Of a DNA stretch of 64,000 bases, positions 25,252 to 35,100 are shown one piece after another. The notes below the pieces were generated by a model, which was not told the DNA's origin, did no database searches, and worked only from the letters and a program-made list of their open reading frames with translations. Source of the DNA: MWCO01 sp964488865 (lineage in GTDB: Bacteria; Myxococcota_A; Polyangia; Polyangiales; Polyangiaceae); the NCBI GenBank assembly GCA_964488865.1, contig CAZAWR010000002.1:1-64000 (forward strand), in the 5' to 3' direction. The translations under genes and the position numbers were made by a program. Each line of letters begins with the position of its first letter. The first letter of the stretch is position 1.

Positions 25252-26877
25252 TCAGTACGGAATGTCCTTGAAGCCCGGCGGCGGCGTGGTTCCGGTCCCG
25301 GTCGGCTTCGCGGTGGGGGGAGGCCGGTAGGGAGCGCCGAAGCCTGCACGCGACAGAAGCTTCGCGGTGAACTCCTTGTCAGCCACCTTCACCTTCTCGG
25401 TGGCATCCCGATAGCCGCCCTTCACGAACACGAACTCGTGCTCCTTGTCGTCGGCCGCGTCATCTCCCTCGAGCTTGACCTCGCAAGGCGTGGACGAGCA
25501 CAACTCCTTGCCGTCTTTGGTCATGACGGCAGCACCGGAGGGGATCGAATCGAGCTTGATGACGGCGAACTTGGGTGCAACAGGGGGAGGCACGGCGCTT
25601 TCCGTTGCGGTTGGGGGAGGCGGAGCGGACGTCTGGGTGGCCGGGGCGCTGACGGTAGGGTCGGGTGGCGGAACCTTGGTGGCTTCGTCATCCCGCATGG
25701 CGAGGAACGCGACGCCGCCGATGCCGATGGCGAGCACGCCAGCGACGACGATGGCGAGGGTGGTCTTGGAGCCCTTCTTTCCGGCGTAGCCTTCGTCGGA
25801 AGAGGCGACCTGCTGGCCCATGATGGGACCGGACTCGCTGTTGACGCCGCTAGGGGAGAGGAACATGGGCTGGTTGGGACCGGAGCCCGTGGCGTGGGAA
25901 CCGGAGGAGCCCGTGACGGCCATGAAGTCGCCAGAGGACAGGACGCCCGACAGGGTGGCGGTCATGGCGGCGCCGCCGACGCCCTTGAGGGAGTTGAGCA
26001 GGTACTCCATCGAGGGGTAGCGCTGGTCGGGGTCCTTGGAGAGGCACTTGAGGATCAGCTCTTCGGAGGAAGGGGTGATCTGAATGTCCGGGTTGATGCT
26101 GCGCATGGGAGGCGGGGGCTCGTTGACATGCGCCATCATGATGTGAACGGAGTTGGGGCGATCGAACGGGACCTTCCCAGTGAGCATCTCGTACATGATG
26201 ATGCCGAGGGAATAGATGTCCGTGCGGCTGTCGACCTTGTCGCCCTTGATCTGCTCGGGGGCCATGTACTTCGGAGAGCCCATGAACAGACCGGCCTGGG
26301 TGAGGTCCTCGCCCGGGTTCTCGATGTTCTTGACGAGGCCGAAGTCCAGCACCTTGACGAAGTCATGCTCGTCGGCGTGCTCCACCAAGAAGATGTTGGC
26401 CGGCTTCAGGTCACGGTGAATGACGCCCAGCGAGTGCGCTTCCCGCAGGCTTCTGCACACTTGCCGCGCGACGTGGGCCGTTCGTTCCTCGTTGAACGAT
26501 CCCTCCTCGCGGATCGCCCGGTGCAGCGTGCGACCTTCGAGGTACTCCATCGCCATGTAGTAAACGTCGTCGTCCGTACGGCCGTAGTCGAAGATGGTCA
26601 CCGTGTTGGGGTGCGTGAGCTTCGACGCGATGGAGGCTTCGAGGAAAAAGCGTTTGTGGAATTCGGGGTCGTGGTCGCCCGCGTACTTGGGGTTGAGGAC
26701 CTTCAATGCGCAGGTGCGTCCGAGCGGTGCTTGTTCCGCGCGGTACACCTTGCCCATGCCCCCGCGTGCCACCAGCGCAACGACCTTGAATCGGTCGTTG
26801 ATCAAGCGACCGATCAGCGGGTCGGAACCGGATCCGCTGCGGGTCGTTGCTGAGGCCTGAGCCGAGCCGTCTGCCAT
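25252..26877 (-). CDS. Membrane-anchored Ser/Thr protein kinase with PEGA-like domain
   Basis: 541 residues. Kinase domain about 28-300: Gly-loop VARGGMGKVYRAE, catalytic lysine in CALKVL, HRDLKPAN at 154-161, LDFGLVK with DFG at 178-180, and GSPKYMAPEQ in the activation segment. All key residues are present, so it should be active. A low-complexity linker leads to one membrane helix at about 373-393. The periplasmic part has a Pro/Thr-rich stalk and a PEGA-type domain (AVIKLDSIPSGAAVMTKDG, TPCEVKLEGDD, HEFVFVKGGY). Such kinases are abundant in myxobacteria and probably sense envelope or surface cues. It is divergent from 27067; no substrate can be inferred. Confidence 0.92.
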   Translation of the reverse strand: MADGSAQASATTRSGSGSDPLIGRLINDRFKVVALVARGGMGKVYRAEQAPLGRTCALKVLNPKYAGDHDPEFHKRFFLEASIASKLTHPNTVTIFDYGRTDDDVYYMAMEYLEGRTLHRAIREEGSFNEERTAHVARQVCRSLREAHSLGVIHRDLKPANIFLVEHADEHDFVKVLDFGLVKNIENPGEDLTQAGLFMGSPKYMAPEQIKGDKVDSRTDIYSLGIIMYEMLTGKVPFDRPNSVHIMMAHVNEPPPPMRSINPDIQITPSSEELILKCLSKDPDQRYPSMEYLLNSLKGVGGAAMTATLSGVLSSGDFMAVTGSSGSHATGSGPNQPMFLSPSGVNSESGPIMGQQVASSDEGYAGKKGSKTTLAIVVAGVLAIGIGGVAFLAMRDDEATKVPPPDPTVSAPATQTSAPPPPTATESAVPPPVAPKFAVIKLDSIPSGAAVMTKDGKELCSSTPCEVKLEGDDAADDKEHEFVFVKGGYRDATEKVKVADKEFTAKLLSRAGFGAPYRPPPTAKPTGTGTTPPPGFKDIPY

Positions 26878-27066
26878 GTGGAATCGCTCCGGACGGGAAG
26901 TGCTCCGTGGGTGAAATCGGGAGCCTTCCCCGAATGAAGTCTGCCTGGGTGCCCTCGGTGTGTCAATCGTCCAATCCGAAGGCGCTCAGGCACTACATCC
27001 GCATTCGATGCTGTCTCTGAAATAAGATTGGCATCTTCCCCTCGGCAAAGCTACTTTCTCACGGTT

Positions 27067-27591
27067 GTGACCTCGTCCTTTCCACGGCGAGCCTTCGTGG
27101 CCCTGGGGGCGGCTGCGGCATGCCACGTCCTGCTTCCGCCCGTCGTGTCCCGTGCCCAAGGGCAAGGGGGCGGGTCGGTTCGCCTCGTTCGCCAGTCCAT
27201 CCGCGAGAGCCACGGCGCCTGGCGCGTCCTGATGCTCCTTCGCCTCCCCAAGCCTCCCCAGACTCCTGAAGTCGTCCTGCACTTCCGCCTCACCCAGGTC
27301 ATCGACTTCCTGCCCTCCAACGACCCTGACAAACCCCGCCAGGTCCCCGTGGACCCACCCCGCCTGATCGAGCGAGAGAAGACGGTCGACATGCGCGACG
27401 TCCAGGGACGCGTCGGCCGCTCCACCCGAACCGAGTTGTCCCTGTCCCGCGGGGACGGCTTCCGCGCCGGCGTCTGGACCCTCCGCGTGGATGGCCCCGA
27501 GGGTCCCCTCGACCTCCCGGCACGCATCACCCTGCAAGGTGTGAACGAGCAGTACACGCCGCCCGCCGAACGTCCCGATGCTGGCCCTTGA
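27067..27591 (+). CDS. Hypothetical exported protein, Tat-type signal
   Basis: About 174 residues from a GTG at 27067. The N-terminus SSFPRRAFVALGAAAACHVL has twin arginines followed by Phe and a hydrophobic stretch, like a Tat signal; cleavage is plausible after SRAQ. The mature part is a small beta-rich domain (WRVLMLLRLP, PEVVLHFRLTQVIDFLP, TELSLSRGDGFRAGVWTLRVDG) with no recognised family. The start is uncertain: TTG at 27028 is the alternative. The gene precedes holA by 35 bp and may be cotranscribed. Confidence 0.5.
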   Translation: MTSSFPRRAFVALGAAAACHVLLPPVVSRAQGQGGGSVRLVRQSIRESHGAWRVLMLLRLPKPPQTPEVVLHFRLTQVIDFLPSNDPDKPRQVPVDPPRLIEREKTVDMRDVQGRVGRSTRTELSLSRGDGFRAGVWTLRVDGPEGPLDLPARITLQGVNEQYTPPAERPDAGP

Positions 27592-27626
27592 TCCCAGCCC
27601 CCCGACAAGCCTACGCACACCCCAAC

Positions 27627-28676
27627 GTGACTCCCGAGCAAGCCATCCGCGACGCGCAAGCCGGTCGTGTCTCCCCCGTCTACCTCGTGGTGGGTGAAGA
27701 ACGCGTCCTCATCGATCGTGTCGTTGCCGCCGTTCGATCCGCCGCCCTGCAAGGCGGCGTCGCGGACTTCAACCAGGAAACCCTCACCGCCGGCGAGGCC
27801 GACGTCGACCGGATGCTCTCGGCCGTTCGCACCGTGCCGATGATGGCCCCCCGACGTTTCGTGCTGGTGCGGTCCGTCGACCGCTGGGACGGCGCCACCT
27901 CGAAGTCCAAGGCCAAGGACAAGGAAAAGGAGTCCAGCCTCCAGCCCATGGACAAGCTGGCGACCTACGCGTCCAACCCCGTCGACTCCGCATGCCTCAT
28001 GCTGCTAGCCGCCAAGCTCGACCGCCGGCGCAAGCTCGTCACCGTCGCCAAAAAGGCGGGGTTCCTGATCGAGTGCGAGCCCCTCACGCGCAACGCCCTG
28101 CCCCGCTTCATCGAGCAGGAAGCCTCCCAGCGGGGGCACGCGATCGCCCATGACGTGGCCGACCTGCTCGCCGAAATCGCCGGGCCCGAACTGTCCGGCG
28201 TCATCGATGCCGTCGAGCGGCTCTCGCTGTACGTCGGCGAGGGGGCCAAGATCACCGAGGACGATGTGGCCGCTTGCGTGACCCGGATTCGCCCCTCCTC
28301 GGTCTGGGAGCTCGTGGGGGCGGTGGCGCGACGCGACGCGGCCACGGCCCTGTCCGTTCTGATGGATGTGTACGAACCCCAGGACCGGGGCCTACGCTTG
28401 GTGGGGGTTCTGGCGTGGTCCACGCGGCAGCTGTTGCGGTTCGCGCTGGCGTTGCGTTCGGGGGCGACCCCGGATCAGGCGGCGGTGACGGCGGGGGCGT
28501 CGCCCTACAAGGCCCGCGAGTTGGCAGGGCAGGTCAAGAACCTCAACTCGGCGGAAATCGAGCGATGGCTTCGGGTTCTCGCGGAAACGGATTTGGCGCT
28601 GAAAGGGTCTCGTCGACCATCTCGTGCGGTTCTGGAGTCCGCCATCTTGACGATGACGGTCGGCTTACCCAGGTAA
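27627..28676 (+). CDS. holA: DNA polymerase III subunit delta (HolA)
   Basis: 349 residues; the clamp-loader subunit that opens the sliding clamp. The N-terminus VTPEQAIRDAQAGRVSPVYL then VVGEERVLIDRVV matches the HolA start, so I chose GTG at 27627 over the TTG at 27588. Further family traits: RFVLVRSVDRW, a long acidic/basic insertion (TSKSKAKDKEKESS) before the AAA+ fold resumes, ITEDDVAACV, SSVWELVGAV and the C-terminal collar helices (GLRLVGVLAWSTRQLLRFAL, SPYKARELAGQ). Walker motifs are absent, as is normal for delta. Confidence 0.85.
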   Translation: MTPEQAIRDAQAGRVSPVYLVVGEERVLIDRVVAAVRSAALQGGVADFNQETLTAGEADVDRMLSAVRTVPMMAPRRFVLVRSVDRWDGATSKSKAKDKEKESSLQPMDKLATYASNPVDSACLMLLAAKLDRRRKLVTVAKKAGFLIECEPLTRNALPRFIEQEASQRGHAIAHDVADLLAEIAGPELSGVIDAVERLSLYVGEGAKITEDDVAACVTRIRPSSVWELVGAVARRDAATALSVLMDVYEPQDRGLRLVGVLAWSTRQLLRFALALRSGATPDQAAVTAGASPYKARELAGQVKNLNSAEIERWLRVLAETDLALKGSRRPSRAVLESAILTMTVGLPR

Positions 28677-28771
28677 GTTTGGATCCCTCAAGAAACGTGA
28701 CGTGTCGTCACCAAGAGGAATCGAGACCCCCCTGGCGAGCTTCCACTCGCCCTTTCCCAGGAGCAACCCCC

Positions 28772-29614
28772 ATGAGTGACCGCCTCATGTCCACAGGTGA
28801 TGTAGCAGAAGTCCTTGGCGTCAGCGAGGCGACCGTCAAACGATGGGCTGACGCAGGCACCCTGTCCTGTATCCGCACGCCGGGAGGACATCGCAAGTTT
28901 CGTCTCCGCGACATCGCCATGCACCTTGCTTCGCGGAGATCCTCTTCGGACGGCAGCACGCCTCCGCCCGCCGACGGCGACCGCGACATCGAGGACACGG
29001 TCAGCGCACTGTTGGTAGGAGACGTGGAGAAAGTGATGGGGTCGATCGCCGCGTCGCGACTGCAGCGCTCTTCGATCGCGACCATCGTGGACACGGTGCT
29101 TCACCCGGCCTTCGAGCGCGTCAAGATGGCGTGCGGGGCCGGTCGCTGCGAGACCTTTCACCTGCACATCGCGGTCAACAGCCTGATCGAGGTGGCGGCG
29201 AGGCAGAGGCCCACCCTGCGTGTTCCCGGAAGCACCCGCGGCCGGGTCGTCGCGGCTCCCCTGCCGGGTGAATCTTACGACGTTCTCGCGAGGTTCGCTT
29301 CGCTGGTCGCAGTCGAGAGCGGGTTCGATGCCCACGTCCTGGGTGCGGGCCTTCCGCCAACCAGCGTGTCTCGCGCGGCCGAGGACCTTGGCGCCTCGTG
29401 GGTGCTTCTGGTGGGCGACATCCAGAACAACCACGGGTTGCAGGAGTACGCCGAGCGGATCCTCGCCGGGACCGAGCGGTCCCATGCCAGGGTCGTTTGC
29501 GTGAGCCCTGGCGCCACCCAGCTCACCGGACTGCCCGAGGACGTACTCACCGTGTCGGACCTGCGCGAGGCGGAAGGCTTGCTCGCCCCCGTCGCGCTTC
29601 GCATGGCCCGCTGA
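28772..29614 (+). CDS. MerR/excisionase-type regulator with degenerate B12-binding fold
   Basis: 280 residues. The N-terminal HTH reads MSTGDVAEVLGVSEATVKRW then TPGGHRKFRLRDIAMHL, the HTH_17/MerR type of the CarA/CarH and LitR regulators. Residues ~75-160 form a four-helix region like the B12-capping bundle, and ~165-280 a Rossmann-like domain (LARFASLVAVESGFDAHVLG, EDLGASWVLLVG). The cobalt-ligating DxHxxG motif of B12 proteins is replaced: the position reads GESYDVLARF with no histidine. It may therefore respond to another ligand or none. The ATG at 28772 follows AGGAG with eight-base spacing. It lies alone between holA and the SprT fusion. Confidence 0.72.
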   Translation: MSDRLMSTGDVAEVLGVSEATVKRWADAGTLSCIRTPGGHRKFRLRDIAMHLASRRSSSDGSTPPPADGDRDIEDTVSALLVGDVEKVMGSIAASRLQRSSIATIVDTVLHPAFERVKMACGAGRCETFHLHIAVNSLIEVAARQRPTLRVPGSTRGRVVAAPLPGESYDVLARFASLVAVESGFDAHVLGAGLPPTSVSRAAEDLGASWVLLVGDIQNNHGLQEYAERILAGTERSHARVVCVSPGATQLTGLPEDVLTVSDLREAEGLLAPVALRMAR

Positions 29615-29689
29615 GGCCCTCCATCCTCGCGTGCCCGAATGCTTCCGGCTCGCCCTCGTTGCGGGCTTGAGGCAAACTGCCGCGCCCCG

Positions 29690-30895
29690 ATGCAACTTCG
29701 ACTGCCCGGTCTCGACGACTCCCCCCGAGAGCCCCCGGCTCCCCGCCCCATCCCTGCGCCTTGCGCCCAAGAGCCTCCGTCGAGCGACCCAGACCAAGAA
29801 CACGAGGCCGCGGAAGCCCAGGCGTGCGCGCTCAACGCGTCGTTGGAGGCCGCGCTGCTGCGTGAACTCCAGCAGGCCTACCGACAGATCGACGCCAGCC
29901 TGTTTCGCAACTCGCTTCGGCCGGTCGTGCTGGAACTCTCGAGCGCGCGGTCTTTCCTCGGCAGGTGGCATGCCGCCTCACGCACGATCGAGATCGCCCG
30001 CTCCTTTGCCGTGCACCATCCATGGACCGGCGTACTCGAGGTGCTCAAGCACGAGATGGCGCACCAGTACGTCGACGAGGTACTCGGGGAGCCCGACGCA
30101 GGTCATGGCGCTGCATTTCGCGACGTATGCGAGCGATTCCGGATCGATGCTCGCGCGAGCGGGGTTCCCGACTCACGAGCGCCGGGCGCCGACGAGGAGC
30201 GCGTCCTTGCGCGTGTGGCTCGTCTGCTGGCGCTCGCCGACAGCCCCAACGAGAACGAGGCGCACGCGGCCATGAGTGCCGCGCAGCGCTTGATGCTCCG
30301 CTACAACATCGACCAGGCCGCCGCGGCATCGCAGGACCGGCGCTACGGATTTCGACAGGTGGGGCGCATCACCGGTCGCATCCAGGAGAGCGAGCGTCTG
30401 CTCGGGGCGTTGCTCGTCGACCACTTCTTCGTGGACGCGATCTGGGTGCCTGCGTACGAGCCGAGCACGGGCCGGGCCGGCAGCGTGCTCGAGATTTGCG
30501 GGACCCCGGCCAACCTCGAAATGGCCGTCTACGTCCACGCGTTCCTCACGCACACCGCCCAGCGCTCCTGGGAAGCCCACCAGAAGGCCGAGAGGACGAC
30601 GTCCAACCGCGATCGCCAGACCTTTCTCGCCGGGGTGATGCTCGGGTTTCGAGAGCGCATGAAGCACGAGCACACCGCCCACGAGGGCGAAGGGCTCGTC
30701 TGGGCCGGAGACGCAGACCTCAAAGGCTATCTTCGAGCCCGCCACCCGCACATCCGCCACATGCGGCACCAGGGCAACCGTCGGACCCAGGCACGGGAGC
30801 ACGGCAAGCAAGCCGGTCGGGACATCATCCTACGACGGCCCATCGATGCGCCGGTCGGAAACGGGGGACGGCTTCTTCCTCCCAGGTCGCGCTGA
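29690..30895 (+). CDS. SprT-like zinc peptidase domain fused to DUF2786
   Basis: 401 residues. Residues ~60-165 resemble SprT/Spartan: a core helix with LKHEMAHQYVDEVLG (HExxH) and a downstream histidine in GHGAAFRDVC. Residues ~170-215 form a DUF2786 module (VLARVARLLALADSPNENEA, AAMSAAQRLMLRYNID). A C-terminal region of ~180 residues rich in His/Arg follows (GVMLGFRERMKHE, YLRARHPHIRHMRH). SprT-type enzymes cleave DNA-protein crosslinks in eukaryotes; the bacterial role is unclear. The start at 29690 gives a compact N-terminus; a frame from 29639 adds 17 residues. Confidence 0.68.
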   Translation: MQLRLPGLDDSPREPPAPRPIPAPCAQEPPSSDPDQEHEAAEAQACALNASLEAALLRELQQAYRQIDASLFRNSLRPVVLELSSARSFLGRWHAASRTIEIARSFAVHHPWTGVLEVLKHEMAHQYVDEVLGEPDAGHGAAFRDVCERFRIDARASGVPDSRAPGADEERVLARVARLLALADSPNENEAHAAMSAAQRLMLRYNIDQAAAASQDRRYGFRQVGRITGRIQESERLLGALLVDHFFVDAIWVPAYEPSTGRAGSVLEICGTPANLEMAVYVHAFLTHTAQRSWEAHQKAERTTSNRDRQTFLAGVMLGFRERMKHEHTAHEGEGLVWAGDADLKGYLRARHPHIRHMRHQGNRRTQAREHGKQAGRDIILRRPIDAPVGNGGRLLPPRSR

Positions 30896-30898
30896 CGG

Positions 30899-31300
30899 CT
30901 ACGCGAGCCCGTGCTCGCGAAAACAGGCAACGTAACGCTGGTCGGACGTCGTCACGTGCTCGACGAGCCAAGCCTCTAGGAAACTGAGAACCTCGGCGGC
31001 CACGATGAGCTGATCGTTCTCGAAGCGTCGCATGTAGTTCTGGACGACGTCGATGAACGCGGCGTGCTGCTCGGCGTGTGAGGCGGCTTGCTCGTAACCG
31101 AAGGAGATGAAGTAGGCCTCCTCGGTTTCGAAGTGTCGCTTGCCATAGTCGATCAGGAAGCCCAGAAGATCGGCGAACCCTTCGGCGCCGTCGTCTCGTT
31201 GCACGGCCTCGGAGAAGTGGTGGACGGCCTCGAACAGCTGCTTGTGCTGTTCGTCGATGACCTCGATGTGAACGCGGTAGCTTTCGTTCCAGACGAGCAT
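30899..31300 (-). CDS. Bacteriohemerythrin
   Basis: 133 residues, a complete single hemerythrin domain. The di-iron ligand pattern is visible: HIEVIDEQHKQLFEAVHHF near the N-terminus, YGKRHFETEEAYF (HxxxE), HAEQHAAF (HxxxH) and a final helix with WLVEHVTTSD (HxxxxD). Such proteins bind oxygen reversibly for storage, delivery or sensing. There is no fused sensor or effector domain. It converges on the SprT fusion (3 bp apart); upstream lies the palindromic element at 31338-31505. Confidence 0.9.
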   Translation of the reverse strand: MLVWNESYRVHIEVIDEQHKQLFEAVHHFSEAVQRDDGAEGFADLLGFLIDYGKRHFETEEAYFISFGYEQAASHAEQHAAFIDVVQNYMRRFENDQLIVAAEVLSFLEAWLVEHVTTSDQRYVACFREHGLA

Positions 31301-31337
31301 GGGGCGTCGGTCCTTCGCGGGATTGGGGGCCGGATCC

Positions 31338-31505
31338 TAGCCCAAATCAAGCACTCCGCGCTGCTTTGGGTCTAGGTTCTTCTAAGGGGGCTTTCGCAAA
31401 GCCCCCTCGCCGCGCTCACCCCGGCTCACCCAAGAACGCCTCGCCTTCGGCTCGGATAGCCCCAAACCCAAGCACGTTCTTCGAACAGTGCTTGATTTGG
31501 GACTA
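31338..31505. repeat. Small palindromic (MITE/REP-like) element
   Basis: TAGCCCAAATCAAGCACT at 31338-31355 is matched in inverse orientation by AGTGCTTGATTTGGGACTA at 31487-31505, with one inserted base. A related direct version (AGCCCCAAACCCAAGCAC) lies just inside the right arm at about 31458-31475. The ~130 bp between the arms include the hairpin at 31386-31406. There is no coding capacity. The layout is like a non-autonomous inverted-repeat element, but no target duplication was identified. Confidence 0.5.
31386..31406. terminator. Strong hairpin, possible bidirectional terminator
   Basis: GGGGGCTTT pairs perfectly with AAAGCCCCC around the loop CGC (9-bp stem). There is no long T-run on either side, so it may act in RNA folding or as part of the surrounding palindromic element rather than as a true terminator. 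Confidence 0.45.
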
Positions 31506-31648
31506 GCTGCGTGCCCGAGTCCCTGCCGGGTTGAGGCCCGGCTACGACAATGGACGGATGACGGACATCTACTAGGAGCTGAGAACACGGAAGGCGATCC
31601 CGGTACCCACTTCGGGCACCTGGCACTGGCGAGAAAGGGCAACGGTGC

Positions 31649-32059
31649 TCAGGGCGTGGGTGGGCGGGGTAGCGCGACGTCCGGCGTGTCGCTCAGCCGG
31701 GTGCAGGTCCCGTTCTGGCAGGCGGCGAGGCAGCGGGACGGGGCGCAACGCCGGTCGAGCCCACAACGCTTGGCCACCTCGCGGTAGAGCGGAAGGAGCC
31801 TTTCGGCGCTCTCCCGGTTCATGATCTGCCCGCAGCCGGCCGGGTCGATGCCTCCGGGGCCGCACGTGCAGTCGGTGTTCGCCGCGCAGTGCATGCGAGC
31901 CGCGTCGTGAAGCTGGCGGAACCGAGCGCGCAGCTCCACGCAGGGGTTCACCGTTGGCACCGCGGAGGTCGAAGCGCCTGCCATCGGAGATGGATCGGCC
32001 TTGAAGGACTCGCACGCCGGGCACACCACAAGGACGAGGAGCGCGCATCGTCGGAGCAT
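31649..32059 (-). CDS. Small Cys-rich lipoprotein
   Basis: 136 residues with a lipoprotein signal (MLRRCALLVLVVCPAC, lipid cysteine in PAC). The mature part has about ten cysteines in a spaced pattern (NPCVELR, HCAANTDCTCG, AGCGQI, RCGLDRRCAPSRCLAACQNGTC), like small disulfide-bonded surface domains of myxobacteria. Function unknown. It is divergent from the 1253-residue lipoprotein gene 93 bp away, and the two may share a promoter region. Confidence 0.7.
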   Translation of the reverse strand: MLRRCALLVLVVCPACESFKADPSPMAGASTSAVPTVNPCVELRARFRQLHDAARMHCAANTDCTCGPGGIDPAGCGQIMNRESAERLLPLYREVAKRCGLDRRCAPSRCLAACQNGTCTRLSDTPDVALPRPPTP

Positions 32060-32152
32060 GGGTGCAGGCTACACCGTGCAGGTTGAGAAAAGTGAGCTCG
32101 CGACCACTGCTCGGATGCGTTCGGGGGCTGGGTGCGGTAGGCACGTTTTGGC

Positions 32153-35100
32153 ATGAATCGACTTCGCGGGCTGGTTTTGTTGGCGACGGTGCTGGTGGCA
32201 TGGTCGGTGGCGTCCTGTGGCGGGGGCTTGCAGACCAAACCTCTCACGCCCACCGAGCAGGTACGGCGTGACGGCCCTGCATCGTCAGATCCAGAAGTGG
32301 TGGGGCGCTGGCTGCTGTCCGAGACGATCTCGCTCGAGGCGGACGCGAAGCGCGCGGATCGCGCACGCAAGCGCCTCGCCGAGCTGGGTGGGGACGGCAT
32401 GATCGCGTCGCTGGCGCGGGGGCTGGACGCGGAGGCTCACGGCCGGCCCGCGGAAGCTGCCCGAGGATATCTGGCCGTCTTGCGGTCGGCCCGCCAGTCG
32501 AGTGACCCGCTGGCCCCGCTCGCAGGCTGGTACGCGACCAACCGGATCCTACGACTCCAGAACTCGACCCGCGTGCTGTGGAACGATGCGAAGCCATTCG
32601 TGGTCGCGTCGATGAGCGACCCGGGCACACTGGGATGGCGAACGCGGGGGGAGCTCGTGGAGTGGTGGGCACGGGAAGCCTATCGAGAAGCACACAAGGA
32701 CTTGCTCGACGAGGTGGCTGGTCTGCATGGCTGCGCGAGGCACATCCGCCTGGCAGGTCCCTTCGGTCGTGGGGTCGCGGCCGACCGTCATCGCTCCTTC
32801 GACGCCGAGAAGCCTGGCCGCTGGCCACTGCACTTTCCGGCCACCGAGCATCGGCCGAACGTGATCCCCCGCGTACTCGCCACCGAGCAGCGCGGGTGCG
32901 AGGTCAGCGTCTCCGAAGCCGTGCACGACGGCGTCTTTTACGCCGAGACCTTCTTCGAACTCGACGCCGATCAAGACGTGCTCGTCGCCGTGCAGAGCGC
33001 ACGCGCCGTCTTCGTCGACGACGTGCTCGTGCTCGAGCGGGACCCCCGAAAATGGGGCGTGTGGCCGTCCTTCGGCGTCCTGCTGAAGCTCGAGGCGGGA
33101 CGGCACCGGTTGGTAGCGCGGCTCGAGCAAGCGGCCACGTCCGTTCGGCTCCAGCGCCGCGACGGCACCCCGCTGCAGGTCAAGACCAGCGACGACCCTT
33201 CTGCTCCCTACGCCATCCGCCCGCCGACCCAACTCGCAGACCCCAACGTCCTGAACCGCTACATCCGCGCCGGTGACGTCGTTCGTCCGAAGGATGATCT
33301 GGAGACCTACCTCGCGGCGTACCTGGCCCATGTGGAAGGACAGGACGACGTGGGTAGCGTGCTGATGGAGCCGCTGGTGTCCCAGATCGAAAAGGCCGGC
33401 CCCATGGCTCTCGCGCAGCAGGCCTTTCTTGTGGCCAACGACCCTGCGTTCCCCGAAGGCACGGGGCGTGACCTCGCTCGCGAGCTGCACCAGACCGTCA
33501 TCGACAAGGACCCCGCGATCTGGCGGTCACGCCACTGGATGACCGTGGACGGCGCGCGCAAACGCGGGCTCCCGCCCGTCGCCGGCGAGCTGCGTGAGCT
33601 GTACGTCGCCTTTCCTGAAGTGGAGGGCATCGGTCGTCAGCTCTTGTCCGTGTACGAGGAGCTCGGGTGGACGGCCGAGAGCAGTGCGCTTGCTGCCGAC
33701 CGCATCAAGCGGTTTCCGGACGACGTGAGCGTTCTGACCGATTGGGTGTCGGTTCTCGAGGCCACGGGGCGGCGGGAGGAGGCCGACAAGGTCGTTACCG
33801 CGATCCTGCGGCTCGACCCGGACTCGGAGATCGAGCTCGATCGGGCGCTCCGACGCCAAGACTACGCGAAGGCGGTCGCGGAGCTCGAGCGTCTGGGCAA
33901 GCTGCGGCCCGACCGAAAAGAGATCACGGAGCGTCTCGCTTCGGTCATGCGTCGTGGGGGCCTGAAACGAGAGACGTTCGAAGATCTGGAGCGCGCGTTG
34001 CGCGAGAGCCCGCGCAGCACGTCCGCGCGGCTGTCCCTCGCAGATGCCCGCCTTGCCCGGGGCAACCATGCGGCGCTGCGCATGGCGGTGGCGGACGCGA
34101 TCGAGGCCGGCGCGGACACATCGGAGCTCGAGGTGGCGATCGAGCTGCTCGAAGGTCGCACGGAGCTGGAGCCCTACCGAGTGGACGGGCGCAAGGTGAT
34201 CGAGGAGTTCGAGAAGGTGGGAGGCAGCATGGACGCGGCAGCCGTGCGCGTCCTGGACTACGGCGTCACGTGGCTATACCGCGACGGATCCTCCCGGTTG
34301 CTCGAGCACGAGATCGTTCGCGTGCAATCCCAGGACGCCATCAGCTCCATGACCGAGCAGCGCGTCCCCCGCGGGCTGGTCCTGCGTCTTCGCGTCATCA
34401 AGAAGGACGGTCGGGTGCTCGAGCCGGAGCTCGGCGTCGACAAGCCGACCCTCACGATGCCGCACCTGGAGCTCGGGGACTACATCGAGACCGAGTGGAT
34501 CACGCAGCAGGGGAGCGACGGCCGGGGGGCTTACCTCGGGCCGCACTGGTTCTTCCGCGAGCAAGACATCGGCTATTGGCGGAGCGAGTTCGTGGTGGTG
34601 TCGCCCAAGGGACAAGACCTCACGATCGAAACCAACGGTCCGGTCCCAGAGGCGGTCGTCGAGCCACGCGGCCCGATGGAGGTTCGGAGATGGCGCGTGG
34701 ACAAGAGTCCTGCCGCGGTCATCGAGCCAGGCACCGTCCCCATCCAGGAGCTGCTGCCGAACCTGCGGATCGGCTGGGGCATCTCCCTGGACCGTCGCCT
34801 GCGAAACCTCACCGACACCTTCGAAGACCAATCCATCCCGGACCCGCGCTTGCGCGGCATCGCCCAGCGAATCGTCAAGGGCATCCCCAAGAACCAGACC
34901 CACGAGCGCGCCCGTCGGGTGTACCGGTGGGTGCTCGCCAACATCGAGCAAGGGGACGAGCGGGACGGCCGTCGCATCGTGACGGGACGCAGCGGTGACC
35001 TGGGTTTCTGCTTCCTTTACCTCGCGCGCTTGCTTCAGATCCCGACGGACATCGCGGTCGTAAAGAACGGCCTGGCGCAGCCACCGCGGGGACCCATCAG

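Larger units (their letters stand above)
31301..31648. other. Intergenic stretch holding a palindromic element
   Basis: 348 bp without a gene. It contains an ~18-bp inverted repeat (31338-31355 and 31487-31505) enclosing a strong hairpin at 31386-31406. The remaining ~140 bp up to the Cys-rich lipoprotein gene show nothing recognisable. Confidence 0.5.

Noticed and set aside
24034..26853. Plus-strand open frame of 939 codons
   Set aside because: Antisense to ribF and the PEGA kinase, both with full catalytic motifs. The composition is that of a codon-bias shadow.
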